Source: Halomonas heilongjiangensis
Lineage (GTDB): Bacteria; Pseudomonadota; Gammaproteobacteria; Pseudomonadales; Halomonadaceae
Assembly (NCBI RefSeq): GCF_002879645.1
Contig: NZ_PNRE01000090.1
Span: 100,897-164,896, forward strand
Direction: 5' to 3'
DNA length: 64,000 nucleotides
The position numbers and the translations under genes are program-made. The notes beneath the pieces are model-generated. The model did no database searches. It was not told the origin of the DNA and saw only the letters and a list, made by a program, of their open reading frames with translations. Below, piece by piece: positions 33,634 to 44,505 of the stretch (its first letter is position 1; every line of letters starts with the position of its first letter).

Positions 33634-34296
33634 TTGAGTGCTTGCTGTTCCCGACACCACCGGGTTCTGGTCTTCGACTTCGACGGGGTCATCCTCGACT
33701 CGGCCCGTCTCAAGCGCCAGGCCTTCGCCGATCTCTACGACGACGAGCCGGAGGAGAGCCGGCGTGCCGTGGCCGCCTACCTCAACCGCCGCGGCGGCCA
33801 GCCGCGGGAGGTCAAGTTCCGCCACATCGAGGGGCATATCCTGGGTCGCGAGGCCGGCGAGGCCCGTATCCAGGCGCTCTGCCGACGCTTCAAGGCCAGC
33901 GTGGAGCAGCGCCTGCTGGACGCCCCGGCGATTCCCGGCGCGCTCGAGTTCCTGAACCGCTGGCAGGGACGGCTGCCGCTCTACCTGCTCTCCGCCACAC
34001 CCGAGCCCGAGCTCCGGGCGATCGTCGAGCGCCGGGGGCTGGCCGGCCACTTCCTCGAGGTGATCGGGGCGCCGCCGGACAAGGTCACCGGCCTGCGCAA
34101 CCTGCTGGCCCGGCGCCAGCACGCCGCCCGCGACACGGTGATGATCGGCGACTCCTACAATGACTACCGCGCGGCCCGCTCCAACGCCACGCTCTTCGTC
34201 GGCGTGACCGCCGACCCGGCCAGCTCCCCCTTCCCGAACGATGTCGTCACCACCGTCGACCTGCACGGCCTGGAAGAGGCGTTGGGAAGGCTCTAG
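33634..34296 (+). CDS. HAD-family phosphatase
   Basis: A 220-residue haloacid-dehalogenase-type hydrolase of the phosphoglycolate-phosphatase-like group: FDFDGVILDSA near residue 15 (nucleophile Asp and general acid), LSATPE (motif II Ser/Thr) near 115, a Lys in PPDKVTG near 149, and MIGDSYNDYRAA near 169 (motif IV). It should release phosphate from a small metabolite in the cytoplasm. The start is a TTG with GGAG 8 bp before it; no in-frame ATG covers the DFDG motif. It stands alone between two terminators; substrate unknown. Confidence 0.87.
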   Translation: MSACCSRHHRVLVFDFDGVILDSARLKRQAFADLYDDEPEESRRAVAAYLNRRGGQPREVKFRHIEGHILGREAGEARIQALCRRFKASVEQRLLDAPAIPGALEFLNRWQGRLPLYLLSATPEPELRAIVERRGLAGHFLEVIGAPPDKVTGLRNLLARRQHAARDTVMIGDSYNDYRAARSNATLFVGVTADPASSPFPNDVVTTVDLHGLEEALGRL

Positions 34297-34325
34297 TCCT
34301 GCACCGAGGGCTCCCCACCATGCAA

Positions 34326-34356
34326 GCGCCCCGCCTGTCGTCGACAGGCGGGGCGC
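34326..34356. terminator. Bidirectional terminator between HAD gene and ilvE
   Basis: A perfect 15-bp stem (GCGCCCCGCCTGTCG and its complement) around a single central T lies in the 95-bp gap between two convergent genes. It can end both transcripts. Confidence 0.7.
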
Positions 34357-34391
34357 CGTGATCACGCTCCCGGGCGAGCCGGGCCGGGACT

Positions 34392-35315
34392 TCAGGCCAC
34401 CGGCGTCAGCCAGTTGTCGTCGAGCGTCTGCTTGCCGCGCACCAGGTCGAAGTAGAGCGACTGGATCTTCTCGGTGATCGGGCCACGCCGGCCCGCCCCG
34501 ATGGCACGGCCGTCGAGTTCGCGGATCGGCAGCACCTCGGCGGCGGTGCCGGTGAAGAAGGCCTCGTCGGCGATGTAGATCTCGTCGCGGGTGATCAGCT
34601 TCTCGCGCAGTTCATAGCCCAGGTGCTCGGCCATGTGCAGCACGGTGTTGCGGGTGATGCCGTTGAGGCAGGAGGTCAGCATCGGGGTGTAGATGACGCC
34701 GTTCTTGACCACGAAGAGGTTCTCGCCGGAGCCTTCGGCGGCATAGCCCTGGGGGTCGAGCAGCAGCGCCTCGTCGTAGCCGCCGCGCTGCGCCTCGGCC
34801 AGTGCCATCATCGAGTTGATGTACTGGCCGTTGGCCTTGGCCCGGGTCACGGAGATGTTGACGTGATGGCGGGTGAAGGAGGAGGTCTGCACCTTGATGC
34901 CCAGTTCGCGGGCCTCCGGCGCCATGTACGACGGCCACTCCCAGGCGGCCACGATCACATGGGTCCTGAGGTTGTCGGCACGCAGCCCCATGCCCTCGCT
35001 GCCGAAGAACACCATGGGGCGCAGGTAGGCCTCCTCGAGACCGTTCTCGCGCACCGCGGCACGCTGGGCCTCGTTGATCGTCTCCTTGTCGAACGGCATC
35101 TCCATGCCGAGGATCTTGGCGGAGTCGAACAGGCGGTCGGTGTGCTCCTTGAGGCGGAAGATGGCGGTGCCCCTGTCGGTGGCGTAGGCACGCACCCCCT
35201 CGAAGCAACCCATGCCGTAGTGCAGGGTATGGGTCAGCACGTGCACCTGGGCATCGCGCCAGGGAACCAGTTCGCCGTCGAACCAGATGAGACCGTCACG
35301 GTCAGCCATCGACAT
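34392..35315 (-). CDS. ilvE: Branched-chain amino acid aminotransferase
   Basis: A 307-residue fold-type IV PLP aminotransferase, the last step in Leu, Ile and Val synthesis. HTLHYGMGCFEGVRAY near residue 33, the PLP Lys in SVTRAKANGQYINS near 160, EGSGENLFVV near 195 and FFTGTAAEVLPI near 258 are all typical of IlvE. AAAGGA precedes the ATG. It lies downstream of glnE's end in the same direction but after an 87-bp gap, so glnE runs towards the window's left below it and ilvE has its own promoter or read-through. Confidence 0.95.
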   Translation of the reverse strand: MSMADRDGLIWFDGELVPWRDAQVHVLTHTLHYGMGCFEGVRAYATDRGTAIFRLKEHTDRLFDSAKILGMEMPFDKETINEAQRAAVRENGLEEAYLRPMVFFGSEGMGLRADNLRTHVIVAAWEWPSYMAPEARELGIKVQTSSFTRHHVNISVTRAKANGQYINSMMALAEAQRGGYDEALLLDPQGYAAEGSGENLFVVKNGVIYTPMLTSCLNGITRNTVLHMAEHLGYELREKLITRDEIYIADEAFFTGTAAEVLPIRELDGRAIGAGRRGPITEKIQSLYFDLVRGKQTLDDNWLTPVA

Positions 35316-35371
35316 AATCTACGTCCTTTCGTCTTCTAGTCGTGTTGAATCAGAGAACCTGCCGGCGACGC

Positions 35372-35387
35372 GGCGCCTCGTGGCGCC
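35372..35387 (-). terminator. Short hairpin after glnE
   Basis: GGCGCC-TCGT-GGCGCC, a 6-bp stem, lies 16 bp past the glnE stop and before ilvE. No T-tract; it may only weakly end the glnE transcript. Confidence 0.3.
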
Positions 35388-35402
35388 ACACTCGGGACGG
35401 GA

Positions 35403-38396
35403 TCATTGCGGGTCGTCCTGCGGCTCGAGCAGTCGCTGCCAGAGCTCGATGACGGCCTGACGGTGCGCATGGAAATCCGCATTCCGGCCGCGCCCCGCCG
35501 CGCGGGTCAGCGAGGCCCGGTGCGCCGCACTGCGATAGGCGAGGTAGGCGTCTCGCAGGCGCTGGCAGTCGCGCCCCGGCAGGCGGCCGGTCGCTTCCAA
35601 GGTCTCCAGAATACGAATATTGTCGCTCCACGCCAATAGATCGGGCGTGTCGCCGGCCATGGAGAGCACCGCATACTGGCAGAGGAACTCGATGTCGACC
35701 ATGCCACCGGGGTCGTGCTTGAGGTCGAAGTCCTCGCCTTCGCTCTTGCTGGCCAGGTGCTCGCGCATCTTGTGGCGCATCTTCACCACCTCGTCGCGCA
35801 GCACCCCGCCGTCACGCGAGCGCCCGAGGATCTCGCTGCGGATCGCCTGGAACCGCTCGGCCAGCCGCTCATGGCCGGCCACCACCCTGGCCCTCACCAG
35901 CGCCTGGTGCTCCCAGGTCCAGGCCTGGTCGCGCTGATAGTCGGCGAAGGCACCGAGCGAACTGACCAGCAGCCCCGAATTGCCCGAGGGACGCAGGCGC
36001 ATGTCCACCTCGTAGAGCGAGCCGGCCGGGGTCACCGCGGTGAGCAGATGGATGATCCGCTGGCCGAGGCGGGTGAAGAAGACGGCGTTGTCCAGCGGCC
36101 GCTCGCCGTCGGTGCTGCCCTGGGGCGCGCCGTCGTGAATGAATACCAGGTCCAGGTCGGAGCCGTAGCCGAGCTCGATCCCGCCGAGCTTGCCATAGCC
36201 GACGATCAGGAACTCCGGGTCGACGCCGGCCCGCTCGCCGTCGCCGCGCTGCGGGAAACCGTGCTTGCGGGTGAGGTGCTTCCAGGCCATGGCCAGCACC
36301 GCCTCGAGGATCACCTCGGCGATGTAGGTGAGGTAGTCGCTGACCTTCATCAGGTGTCGGGTACCGACGATGTCCGAGGCCGCCACGTGCAGCGTCTGGG
36401 CGTGCTTGAACACCCGCAGCGCCTCGAGCTGGGCCTCCTCGTCGTCCTCGGGCAGCCGCCCCAGCGCCTGGCGCAGTTCGTCGGAGAGCCGCGCCTTGTC
36501 GGCCGGGGTGTAGAGGGTGTCGGGGGTCAGCAGCTCGTCGAGCAGGATCGGATAGCGGGCGAGCTGCTCGGCGATCCAGGGGCTGGCACCACTGAGTCGC
36601 ATCAGGTGTCCCAGGGCATCGGGATTCTCGCGCAACAACGCCAGGTAGGCGGTGCGCCGCAACACCGCCTCGATCAGCGGCAACACGCGTTCCAGGGCGG
36701 TATCCGGCTGCTCGCTGGCGGCCACGGCATCGAGCAGCAATGGCATCAGGGCCTCGAGGCGTTCGTAGCCGATGCGCTGCATGGTCTGGACCTGGCGGGA
36801 GTGACGCAGGGAGTGCAGCCGCCGGCCGGCGGTGGCCGGGTCACCGAACCCGGCGTCACCCAGCAGCGCCTGGCCCTCGTCGTCCTCCAGCTCGCCACGC
36901 CAGAGTGCGCGCCACTCCTCGAGGCTGACCGCGGCCGCGGCGCCGTCGTCGGCCTCTTCCACCTCCTCTTCCGGATCGGCGATCACCGCATCGAAGTGCT
37001 GGCGCACCCGCCCACGCACCTCGTCGAGCCGCCCCATCACCGCCGGCCAGTCCTCCATGTCCAGCGCCAGCGCCACGCGCTCCCGATCCAGGTCGTCGTC
37101 GGGCAGGCGCTGGGTCTGGCGATCCTCCAGCGCCTGCAGGACGTGCTCCAGGTCCCGCAGGAAGAGGTAGTCGGGCAGCAGTTCGTCGACCACCTCCCGG
37201 GGCAGCAGGCCGAGCTCGGGCAGGCGCTCCAGGGCGGTCTTCAGCGAGGTCACCTGAAGTTCGGTGTCGCGCCCGCCGCGGATCAACTGGAAGGCCTGGA
37301 CCACGAACTCCACTTCGCGGATACCGCCGGGGCCCAGCTTGATGTTGCTCTGCATGCCCTTGCGGCGCACCTCGCGATTGATCAGCGCCTTCAGCTCGCG
37401 CAGCGACTCGATGGCACCGAAATCCAGGTAGCGGCGATAGACGAACGGGCGCAGGCCGGCCAGCAGCTCGGCCCCGGCCTCGCGGTCGCCGGCGACGGGC
37501 CGCGCCTTGAGCATGGCATAGCGCTCCCACTCACGGCCCTGGTCCTGGTAGTAGCCGGCCAGCGACGAGAAGCTGCCCACCAGCGGCCCGCCGTCGCCCA
37601 GCGGGCGCAGGCGCATGTCGACGCGGAAGGCGAAGCCGTCGGCGGTCACCGGGTCGAGCGCGGCGATCAGCTTCTGGCCCAGCTTGGTGAAGTACTCCTG
37701 ATGTTCGAGGGACTTGCGACCGCCTTCGGTCTCGCCCTTCTCGGGGAAGGCGAAGATCAGGTCGATATCGGAGGAGAGGTTGAGCTCGCCGGCCCCCAGC
37801 TTGCCCATGCCGAGCACCACCAGGCGCTGCTCGCCGCCGTCGCGGCGCCGCGCGGGACGCCCCCAGCGCGGCTCGAGATGGCGCTCGAGCCACCCCAGGG
37901 CGCCTTCCAGGCAGGTCTCGGCGAGCCGCGAGACCGCCCCGGCGGTGGCCCACATGTCGATGCCCGGCGGGCGGGTCAGGTCGCGCCAGACGATGCCCAG
38001 CATCCGGGCGCGCCGGAAGCGGCGCATGACGGACTGCAGGGCCGGCTCGTCCTCGACGGCCTCGAGCCGTTCACCGAGCCACTCACGCAGGGTCTCGGCA
38101 TCGGGGGCGACCTCCAGCTCGCCGCTGGCATCGAGATGGAGCAACCACTCGGGGTGGCGCACCAGGGTCTCGGCGACGAAGCTGGAGATCGCCAGTACCC
38201 GGGCCAGCTGCTCGCGCCGGGACGCCGAGAGCGCCAGCCAGTCCTCCAGCGGCGAGTCGCCGTCGCTCATGCCGGCCAGGTTGTCGGCCTGCTCGAGCGA
38301 CGCCGCCAGGCGCTCCCGCGCATGCTGCAGCGGCACCCTGAGCGGGGCGGGAATGTCGGTCAGCGGCAGGAAGTCGTCGGGAAGGGCCATGGGCAT
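35403..38396 (-). CDS. glnE: Bifunctional glutamine synthetase adenylyltransferase/adenylyl-removing enzyme
   Basis: A 997-residue GlnE. It attaches AMP to glutamine synthetase, or removes it, under control of PII protein and glutamine. Two nucleotidyltransferase halves are seen, each with its Gly-Ser/Asp signature: GMGKLGAGELNLSSDIDLIF (N-terminal, de-adenylylating) and VGYGKLGGIELGYGSDLDLV (C-terminal, adenylylating), each followed by a helical PII/GS-binding part. Length fits the family (about 950-1000). The ATG at 38396 or the one at 38390 could be used; upstream in-frame codons are unlikely. Confidence 0.96.
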   Translation of the reverse strand: MPMALPDDFLPLTDIPAPLRVPLQHARERLAASLEQADNLAGMSDGDSPLEDWLALSASRREQLARVLAISSFVAETLVRHPEWLLHLDASGELEVAPDAETLREWLGERLEAVEDEPALQSVMRRFRRARMLGIVWRDLTRPPGIDMWATAGAVSRLAETCLEGALGWLERHLEPRWGRPARRRDGGEQRLVVLGMGKLGAGELNLSSDIDLIFAFPEKGETEGGRKSLEHQEYFTKLGQKLIAALDPVTADGFAFRVDMRLRPLGDGGPLVGSFSSLAGYYQDQGREWERYAMLKARPVAGDREAGAELLAGLRPFVYRRYLDFGAIESLRELKALINREVRRKGMQSNIKLGPGGIREVEFVVQAFQLIRGGRDTELQVTSLKTALERLPELGLLPREVVDELLPDYLFLRDLEHVLQALEDRQTQRLPDDDLDRERVALALDMEDWPAVMGRLDEVRGRVRQHFDAVIADPEEEVEEADDGAAAAVSLEEWRALWRGELEDDEGQALLGDAGFGDPATAGRRLHSLRHSRQVQTMQRIGYERLEALMPLLLDAVAASEQPDTALERVLPLIEAVLRRTAYLALLRENPDALGHLMRLSGASPWIAEQLARYPILLDELLTPDTLYTPADKARLSDELRQALGRLPEDDEEAQLEALRVFKHAQTLHVAASDIVGTRHLMKVSDYLTYIAEVILEAVLAMAWKHLTRKHGFPQRGDGERAGVDPEFLIVGYGKLGGIELGYGSDLDLVFIHDGAPQGSTDGERPLDNAVFFTRLGQRIIHLLTAVTPAGSLYEVDMRLRPSGNSGLLVSSLGAFADYQRDQAWTWEHQALVRARVVAGHERLAERFQAIRSEILGRSRDGGVLRDEVVKMRHKMREHLASKSEGEDFDLKHDPGGMVDIEFLCQYAVLSMAGDTPDLLAWSDNIRILETLEATGRLPGRDCQRLRDAYLAYRSAAHRASLTRAAGRGRNADFHAHRQAVIELWQRLLEPQDDPQ

Positions 38397-38477
38397 CTCG
38401 CATCCGGGTTGACGAATGTCCCCAGCATAGCGAAGCCGGCCGCCGCCCGGCACCCGGGGCGTGGAAAGAGTCGTGAA

Positions 38478-38849
38478 TCAACCGAGCAATTTCTGCCAGA
38501 CCAGCAACCCCCAGGTCAGGCCGGCGACGACCAGCGACAGCATCACCGCCGCCGAGCTGATGTCCTTGGCACGGCCGGAGAGCTCGTGGTGCTCGGTGCC
38601 GATGCGGTCCACCACGTTCTCGATGGCGCTGTTGAGCAGTTCCACGATCAGCACCAGCAGGCAGCTGCCCGCCAGCAGGATCCACTCCACCGGCCCCTGG
38701 CCGACCCACCAGGCCAGCGGCAGCAGCAGCGCGCAGACGAGCAGCTCCTGGCGGAAGGCGGTCTCGTGGCGGAAGGCGGCACGCAGCCCCTTGAGCGAGT
38801 AGTCGGTGGCACTGATGAGGTGGCGCCAGCCGGTGTGTCCGGGTTTCAT
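38478..38849 (-). CDS. dgkA: Diacylglycerol kinase DgkA
   Basis: A 123-residue three-helix inner-membrane kinase that phosphorylates diacylglycerol left from membrane-derived oligosaccharide synthesis. The catalytic stretch ELLNSAIENVVDRIGTE and GRAKDISSAAVML is intact, with Glu and Asp ligands at their usual positions. Lies 13 bp after dacB's stop codon in the same direction, so they may be co-transcribed. Confidence 0.95.
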   Translation of the reverse strand: MKPGHTGWRHLISATDYSLKGLRAAFRHETAFRQELLVCALLLPLAWWVGQGPVEWILLAGSCLLVLIVELLNSAIENVVDRIGTEHHELSGRAKDISSAAVMLSLVVAGLTWGLLVWQKLLG

Positions 38850-38862
38850 GACGGGGTCCCTG

Positions 38863-40305
38863 TCAGTTCTCGTTGATCATGCGTTCGAGATCCTCGGCCA
38901 GCGGATCGAGCACCTGGGCCCAGTTGAGCCAGGGGGTGCTCGAGGTGCCGTTGACCATCACGCTGAACACGCCCCAGCGGCCGCTCCGGGTGCGGAAGTA
39001 GCCACTCAGGGCGCGCACCGCCACCGGCTGGTTGAGGGTGCCGGTCTTGAGCATGACATGGTGCTGGAAGGTCGTGGAGCCGCGGCGCATGAAGCGCATC
39101 ACCCCGTTGCCCGGCGACTGGAAGCTGGCCACGAAGCTGGGGAAGAGTGCCGGACGGTGGAACATGCTCTCCAGCAGGGTGTTCACCCCCTGTGCCGACG
39201 TCCGGTTCTCGGGGGTCAGCCCGCTGCCGCTGCGCAGGATCAGCGGGCCGTGGTCGGGAATGCCGCCCACGAAGTGCTCGATGGCCTGCCCCCCCAGCCG
39301 CAGGTCGGCGCGGGGCGTCTCCACCAGGTTGAGGGCGAGCAGGTCGGCCATGAAGTTGTTGGAGTGGTTCATGGTCCGCAGCAACAACTCCTGCAGCGGC
39401 AGGCCTTCCACCTCGGCGAGCCGGCGGGACGAGGCCGGCGGTTCGGCGATACTGGTCGTCGCACCCTCGCGCACCTCGATGCCGGCCTGCTCGAGCATCG
39501 CCAGCAGGGTACGAGCGGTCTGCAGCGCCGGGTCCGAACTGGCACGATAGATCTCTCGCGGGGAGGCGTCGAGCGAGATCTGGCCGCTCACCACCATGAC
39601 GTCGCCATCGTTGTCCAGGATACGCTCGGCGTTGAGCTGGGTGCCGCTGTCGTCGGGCCGCGTCACGACCCGGTTGTCGATGCCGACGATCGCCGCCTGG
39701 CTGTCACAACTGGTGATCCGCGCCGGCTCGCCGGCGGCGGGCCCCGGGGCCACGGTGACGCACCAGCTGCCATGGTTCACCCCCGCCGAGCTGAGCAGGG
39801 CACTGTAGGCGTTGGCGACCCGGGAATGGGCCTGGCAGCGGTCGGTGGTGATGCACTCCACCGGCCCGAACCGCCATTGACTGACGACCAGTTGGCCGTC
39901 GACGCTGCGCACCCCGCCCTGGTGCAGCCGCTGGGTGAGTCGCCACAGGTCCTCGGTGGAGAGCGCCGGATCTCCGCCGCCGTCCAGCACAAGATCGCCA
40001 CGCAGGACGCCGTTCGCGTCGAGTTCGGCGTCACTGACCAGGCGCGTGGTGAAGCGGTGCTGGGGTCCCCAGTGGTCCAGCGCCGCCGCCGCCAGGTAGG
40101 CCTTGGTCACCGAGGCCGGCGACAGCTGGCGCTGCGGTTCGATGGCGCCGAGGACGTCACGGCTGTCGAGCAAGCGGGCCTCGGCGCCGATCAGAAATCC
40201 CCGCTCGCCCAGCTCGGCCAGGCGCGCGAAGCCGTTGGCCTGCACCAGCGGCGACACTAGCAGCAAGCAAAGCAATGAGATGGAAAGCAGTCGTTGGAGC
40301 ATCAC
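38863..40305 (-). CDS. dacB: D-alanyl-D-alanine carboxypeptidase/endopeptidase (PBP4, DacB)
   Basis: A 480-residue exported penicillin-binding protein of class C. Signal peptide to about residue 23, then the serine-protease motifs: SVTK near residue 66 (nucleophile Ser and Lys), SNN in MNHSNNFMADLL near 318, and KTG in MLKTGTLNQP near 418. It trims D-Ala from peptidoglycan stems and cuts cross-links in the periplasm. Length matches DacB. Confidence 0.95.
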   Translation of the reverse strand: MMLQRLLSISLLCLLLVSPLVQANGFARLAELGERGFLIGAEARLLDSRDVLGAIEPQRQLSPASVTKAYLAAAALDHWGPQHRFTTRLVSDAELDANGVLRGDLVLDGGGDPALSTEDLWRLTQRLHQGGVRSVDGQLVVSQWRFGPVECITTDRCQAHSRVANAYSALLSSAGVNHGSWCVTVAPGPAAGEPARITSCDSQAAIVGIDNRVVTRPDDSGTQLNAERILDNDGDVMVVSGQISLDASPREIYRASSDPALQTARTLLAMLEQAGIEVREGATTSIAEPPASSRRLAEVEGLPLQELLLRTMNHSNNFMADLLALNLVETPRADLRLGGQAIEHFVGGIPDHGPLILRSGSGLTPENRTSAQGVNTLLESMFHRPALFPSFVASFQSPGNGVMRFMRRGSTTFQHHVMLKTGTLNQPVAVRALSGYFRTRSGRWGVFSVMVNGTSSTPWLNWAQVLDPLAEDLERMINEN

Positions 40306-40359
40306 GGACGGTCATCATCGAGAGGAGGAATGGCGACGTACGCCATCACGGGGTTCAGC

Positions 40360-40689
40360 TTAATGGGCCGAGACCGAGGAGAAAACCTGGATCACCACCA
40401 CGCCGCCAACGATCATGGCGAGCCCCAGCAGGGCCGGGAGGTCCGGTCGCTCGCCGTAGACCACCAGCCCCACCAGGGTGACCAGCACGATGCCCAGCCC
40501 CGCCCAGAAGGCGTAGGCGATCCCCACCGGCACGCTACGCAGCACCAGGGCGAGCAGGTAGAAGGCCAGACCGTACCCGATCACCACGGTGACGCTGGGC
40601 CACAGCCGCGTGAAGCCGTCCGACGCCTTGAGGGCACTGGTGGCGACCACCTCGGCGACGATCGCCAGGGCCAGGAAGACGAAGGCCAT
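40360..40689 (-). CDS. Small multidrug resistance (SMR) family transporter
   Basis: A 109-residue four-helix membrane protein. Glu in helix 1 (AIVAEVVATSALKASDGF) is the essential proton/substrate carboxylate; SVPVGIAYAFWAGLGIVLV is the helix 3 packing motif with GIAYAFWAG. Family members exchange protons for quaternary ammonium compounds, guanidinium or polyamines; the SALKAS-type sequence fits the EmrE/QacE subtype better than SugE. The ATG at 40689 overlaps the preceding stop codon (TGATG); GGAGG precedes it. Confidence 0.9.
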   Translation of the reverse strand: MAFVFLALAIVAEVVATSALKASDGFTRLWPSVTVVIGYGLAFYLLALVLRSVPVGIAYAFWAGLGIVLVTLVGLVVYGERPDLPALLGLAMIVGGVVVIQVFSSVSAH

Positions 40690-41423
40690 CACGCCTCCTT
40701 CCCGGTTGGCCGGGTCGGGTCGGTCGGCACCAGCCCGGCATCATGGGGCAGCTCGGCCACCAGTCGCCAGAGGGCCTGGCCGCTGGCATGGTATTTCTGC
40801 TCGAAGGGCGTGAGGTACGCCTCGGGCGCCCGCGCCGCGTCGCCGGGCACATGGGGCTCCACCGCCGCCGTCACGCCGACCGCCAGCTCCAGCGCCAGGG
40901 CGAACTCCTCGAGGTAGAGCCGCCAGTTGGAGCGCAGCTCGAGTCGCCCGCCCAGCGCCAGGATCACCGGGAACACCGGGTGGCCGTGCCAGCGCATCTT
41001 GAGGTGGGCCGCCTTGGGGTAGGGGTTGGGATAGAGCAGGTAGTGGCGCAGCGGCTGCCAGCCGGCGGCCAGCGCCAGGCGCCAGAAGTCCACCAGGTCC
41101 GCACGTACCAGCAGGGCGTTGCCGGGCAGAGGGCCATGTTCCCGGGAGAGGCGAGCGGCGCTGCGGTCGACCCCGATCACCGCGTGGTCGGCGAAACGCG
41201 CGGCCAGCCGCCGCGTCGAGAGGCCGACGCCGCAGCCGGCATCCAGGATCAGCGGCATGTCGCCGCGACTTTCATACCAGCGGCGGGCCACCGTGAAGGC
41301 CTCACGGGTATGCTCGGCCACCGGCTTGCGCAACGGGTGGGCGAGCGAGCGCGCCACACGCTGTGCCAGGCCGTCGTGGAGGCCAGGCTGATTGGAGACG
41401 ATCGCACGGGAGGAGGCTTGCAT
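40689..41423 (-). CDS. TrmB-like SAM-dependent methyltransferase
   Basis: A 244-residue Rossmann methyltransferase. The SAM loop LDAGCGVGLSTRRLA is near residue 70, GVDRS near 95, and LLYPNPYPKAAHLKMRWHG near 145 corresponds to the DPWPKKRHHKRR substrate motif of TrmB tRNA (guanine-N7) methyltransferases, though changed in several places. The protein looks like a paralogue of TrmB rather than the housekeeping enzyme; the target may be a tRNA or something else. The start at 41423 has only a weak ribosome site; the frame runs to 41552 through the terminator region, so the shorter form is preferred. Confidence 0.72.
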   Translation of the reverse strand: MQASSRAIVSNQPGLHDGLAQRVARSLAHPLRKPVAEHTREAFTVARRWYESRGDMPLILDAGCGVGLSTRRLAARFADHAVIGVDRSAARLSREHGPLPGNALLVRADLVDFWRLALAAGWQPLRHYLLYPNPYPKAAHLKMRWHGHPVFPVILALGGRLELRSNWRLYLEEFALALELAVGVTAAVEPHVPGDAARAPEAYLTPFEQKYHASGQALWRLVAELPHDAGLVPTDPTRPTGKEA

Positions 41424-41497
41424 GACGGACGACCCGCAACGGCTTGGGGAGGGCCATTCTAGCAGCCTGCCGGAGGCGGCGCAGATACCGGAGAACC

Positions 41498-41530
41498 GAA
41501 AAAATGGCGCGCCTCGCAACGAGGCGCGCC
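41498..41530 (-). terminator. Strong leftward Rho-independent terminator
   Basis: On the minus strand a perfect 10-bp GC-rich stem (GGCGCGCCTC / GAGGCGCGCC, 5-nt loop) is followed by ATTTTTTC. This is a classic terminator for a leftward transcript, yet no leftward gene ends here: the TrmB-like gene begins 75 bp further on. It points to an unannotated leftward RNA. Confidence 0.75.
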
Positions 41531-41548
41531 CATGACCACTCGTATGAC

Positions 41549-41604
41549 TCAAACAGCCGTTTGATGATGGCCGAGACGGCGGCCGCCATCAAACACTCGT
41601 TTCA
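41549..41604. promoter_or_regulatory. Two PsrA-like palindromes upstream of fabY
   Basis: TCAAACAGCCGTTTGA (41549-41564) and TCAAACACTCGTTTCA (41589-41604) fit the known PsrA operator form (G/C)AAAC-N2-4-GTTT(G/C); PsrA is a TetR-type, fatty-acyl-responsive repressor in pseudomonads. Their centres are 40 bp apart. Location upstream of a fatty acid synthesis gene supports the match; actual binding is inferred. Confidence 0.5.
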
Positions 41605-41636
41605 CGCGCTCCCTTCCTCCCCCTGCTGGGCGCGGC

Positions 41637-41666
41637 ATGACGCCGCGCCAGGCCGGGTGCTATGAT
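41637..41666 (+). promoter_or_regulatory. Extended -10 promoter of fabY
   Basis: TGC-TATGAT (-10 at 41661-41666) has an extended -10 TGn and an ATGACG -35-like hexamer 18 bp upstream (41637-41642). Transcription would start near 41,673, giving a leader of about 53 nt with GAGGAA before the TTG start. Confidence 0.5.
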
Positions 41667-41725
41667 CCATGGCCTGATACTCACAATCGGCTCGTAGACA
41701 TCAACAGCACAACGAGGAACCCGGC

Positions 41726-44121
<2,396 letters not shown>

Positions 44122-44125
44122 CTAG

Positions 44126-44413
<288 letters not shown>

Positions 44414-44444
44414 CGCTCTCGCCCCCCGTCAAGACGCGACGACA

Positions 44445-44475
44445 CCGGCGCCCCGCTCATCCAGCGGGGCGCCGG
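44445..44475. terminator. Bidirectional terminator after the ferredoxin gene
   Basis: A perfect 12-bp stem (CCGGCGCCCCGC and its complement) with a 7-nt loop sits between convergent genes (ferredoxin stop 44413, small exported protein stop 44506). Confidence 0.7.
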
Positions 44476-44505
44476 CGTGTGTGGCCGCGACATCAAGGCG
44501 CCGGG

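Larger units (their letters stand above)
41498..41610 (-). ncRNA. Candidate small RNA upstream of fabY
   Basis: Read leftwards, the stretch would fold into a long hairpin (GTTTGATG...CATCAAAC with an inner GGCCG/CGGCC stem, 41559-41594), a short single-stranded part and the terminator stem with its T6 tract. That is the layout of a Hfq- or ProQ-type small RNA of about 100 nt. I did not find a convincing leftward promoter, and the first hairpin is also explained by operator symmetry, so this is tentative. Confidence 0.3.
41424..41725. other. 302-bp intergenic region before fabY
   Basis: No protein gene is supported. It contains, left to right: the short trmB-like leader, a strong leftward terminator (41498-41530), two CAAAC-N4-GTTTG/C palindromes (41549-41564, 41589-41604) joined by a longer inverted repeat, a GC-rich hairpin (41629-41649) and the fabY promoter. 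A leftward open frame across it (41592 down to 41302) overlaps both terminator and trmB-like gene and is not believed. Confidence 0.7.

Noticed and set aside
35715..38876. Plus-strand open frame of 1053 codons opposite glnE and dgkA
   Set aside because: It spans two well-supported minus-strand genes and shows no recognisable domain; a GC-driven shadow.
41302..41592. Minus-strand open frame of 96 codons across the fabY upstream region
   Set aside because: It runs through a strong terminator and into the TrmB-like gene in another frame, with no family resemblance.
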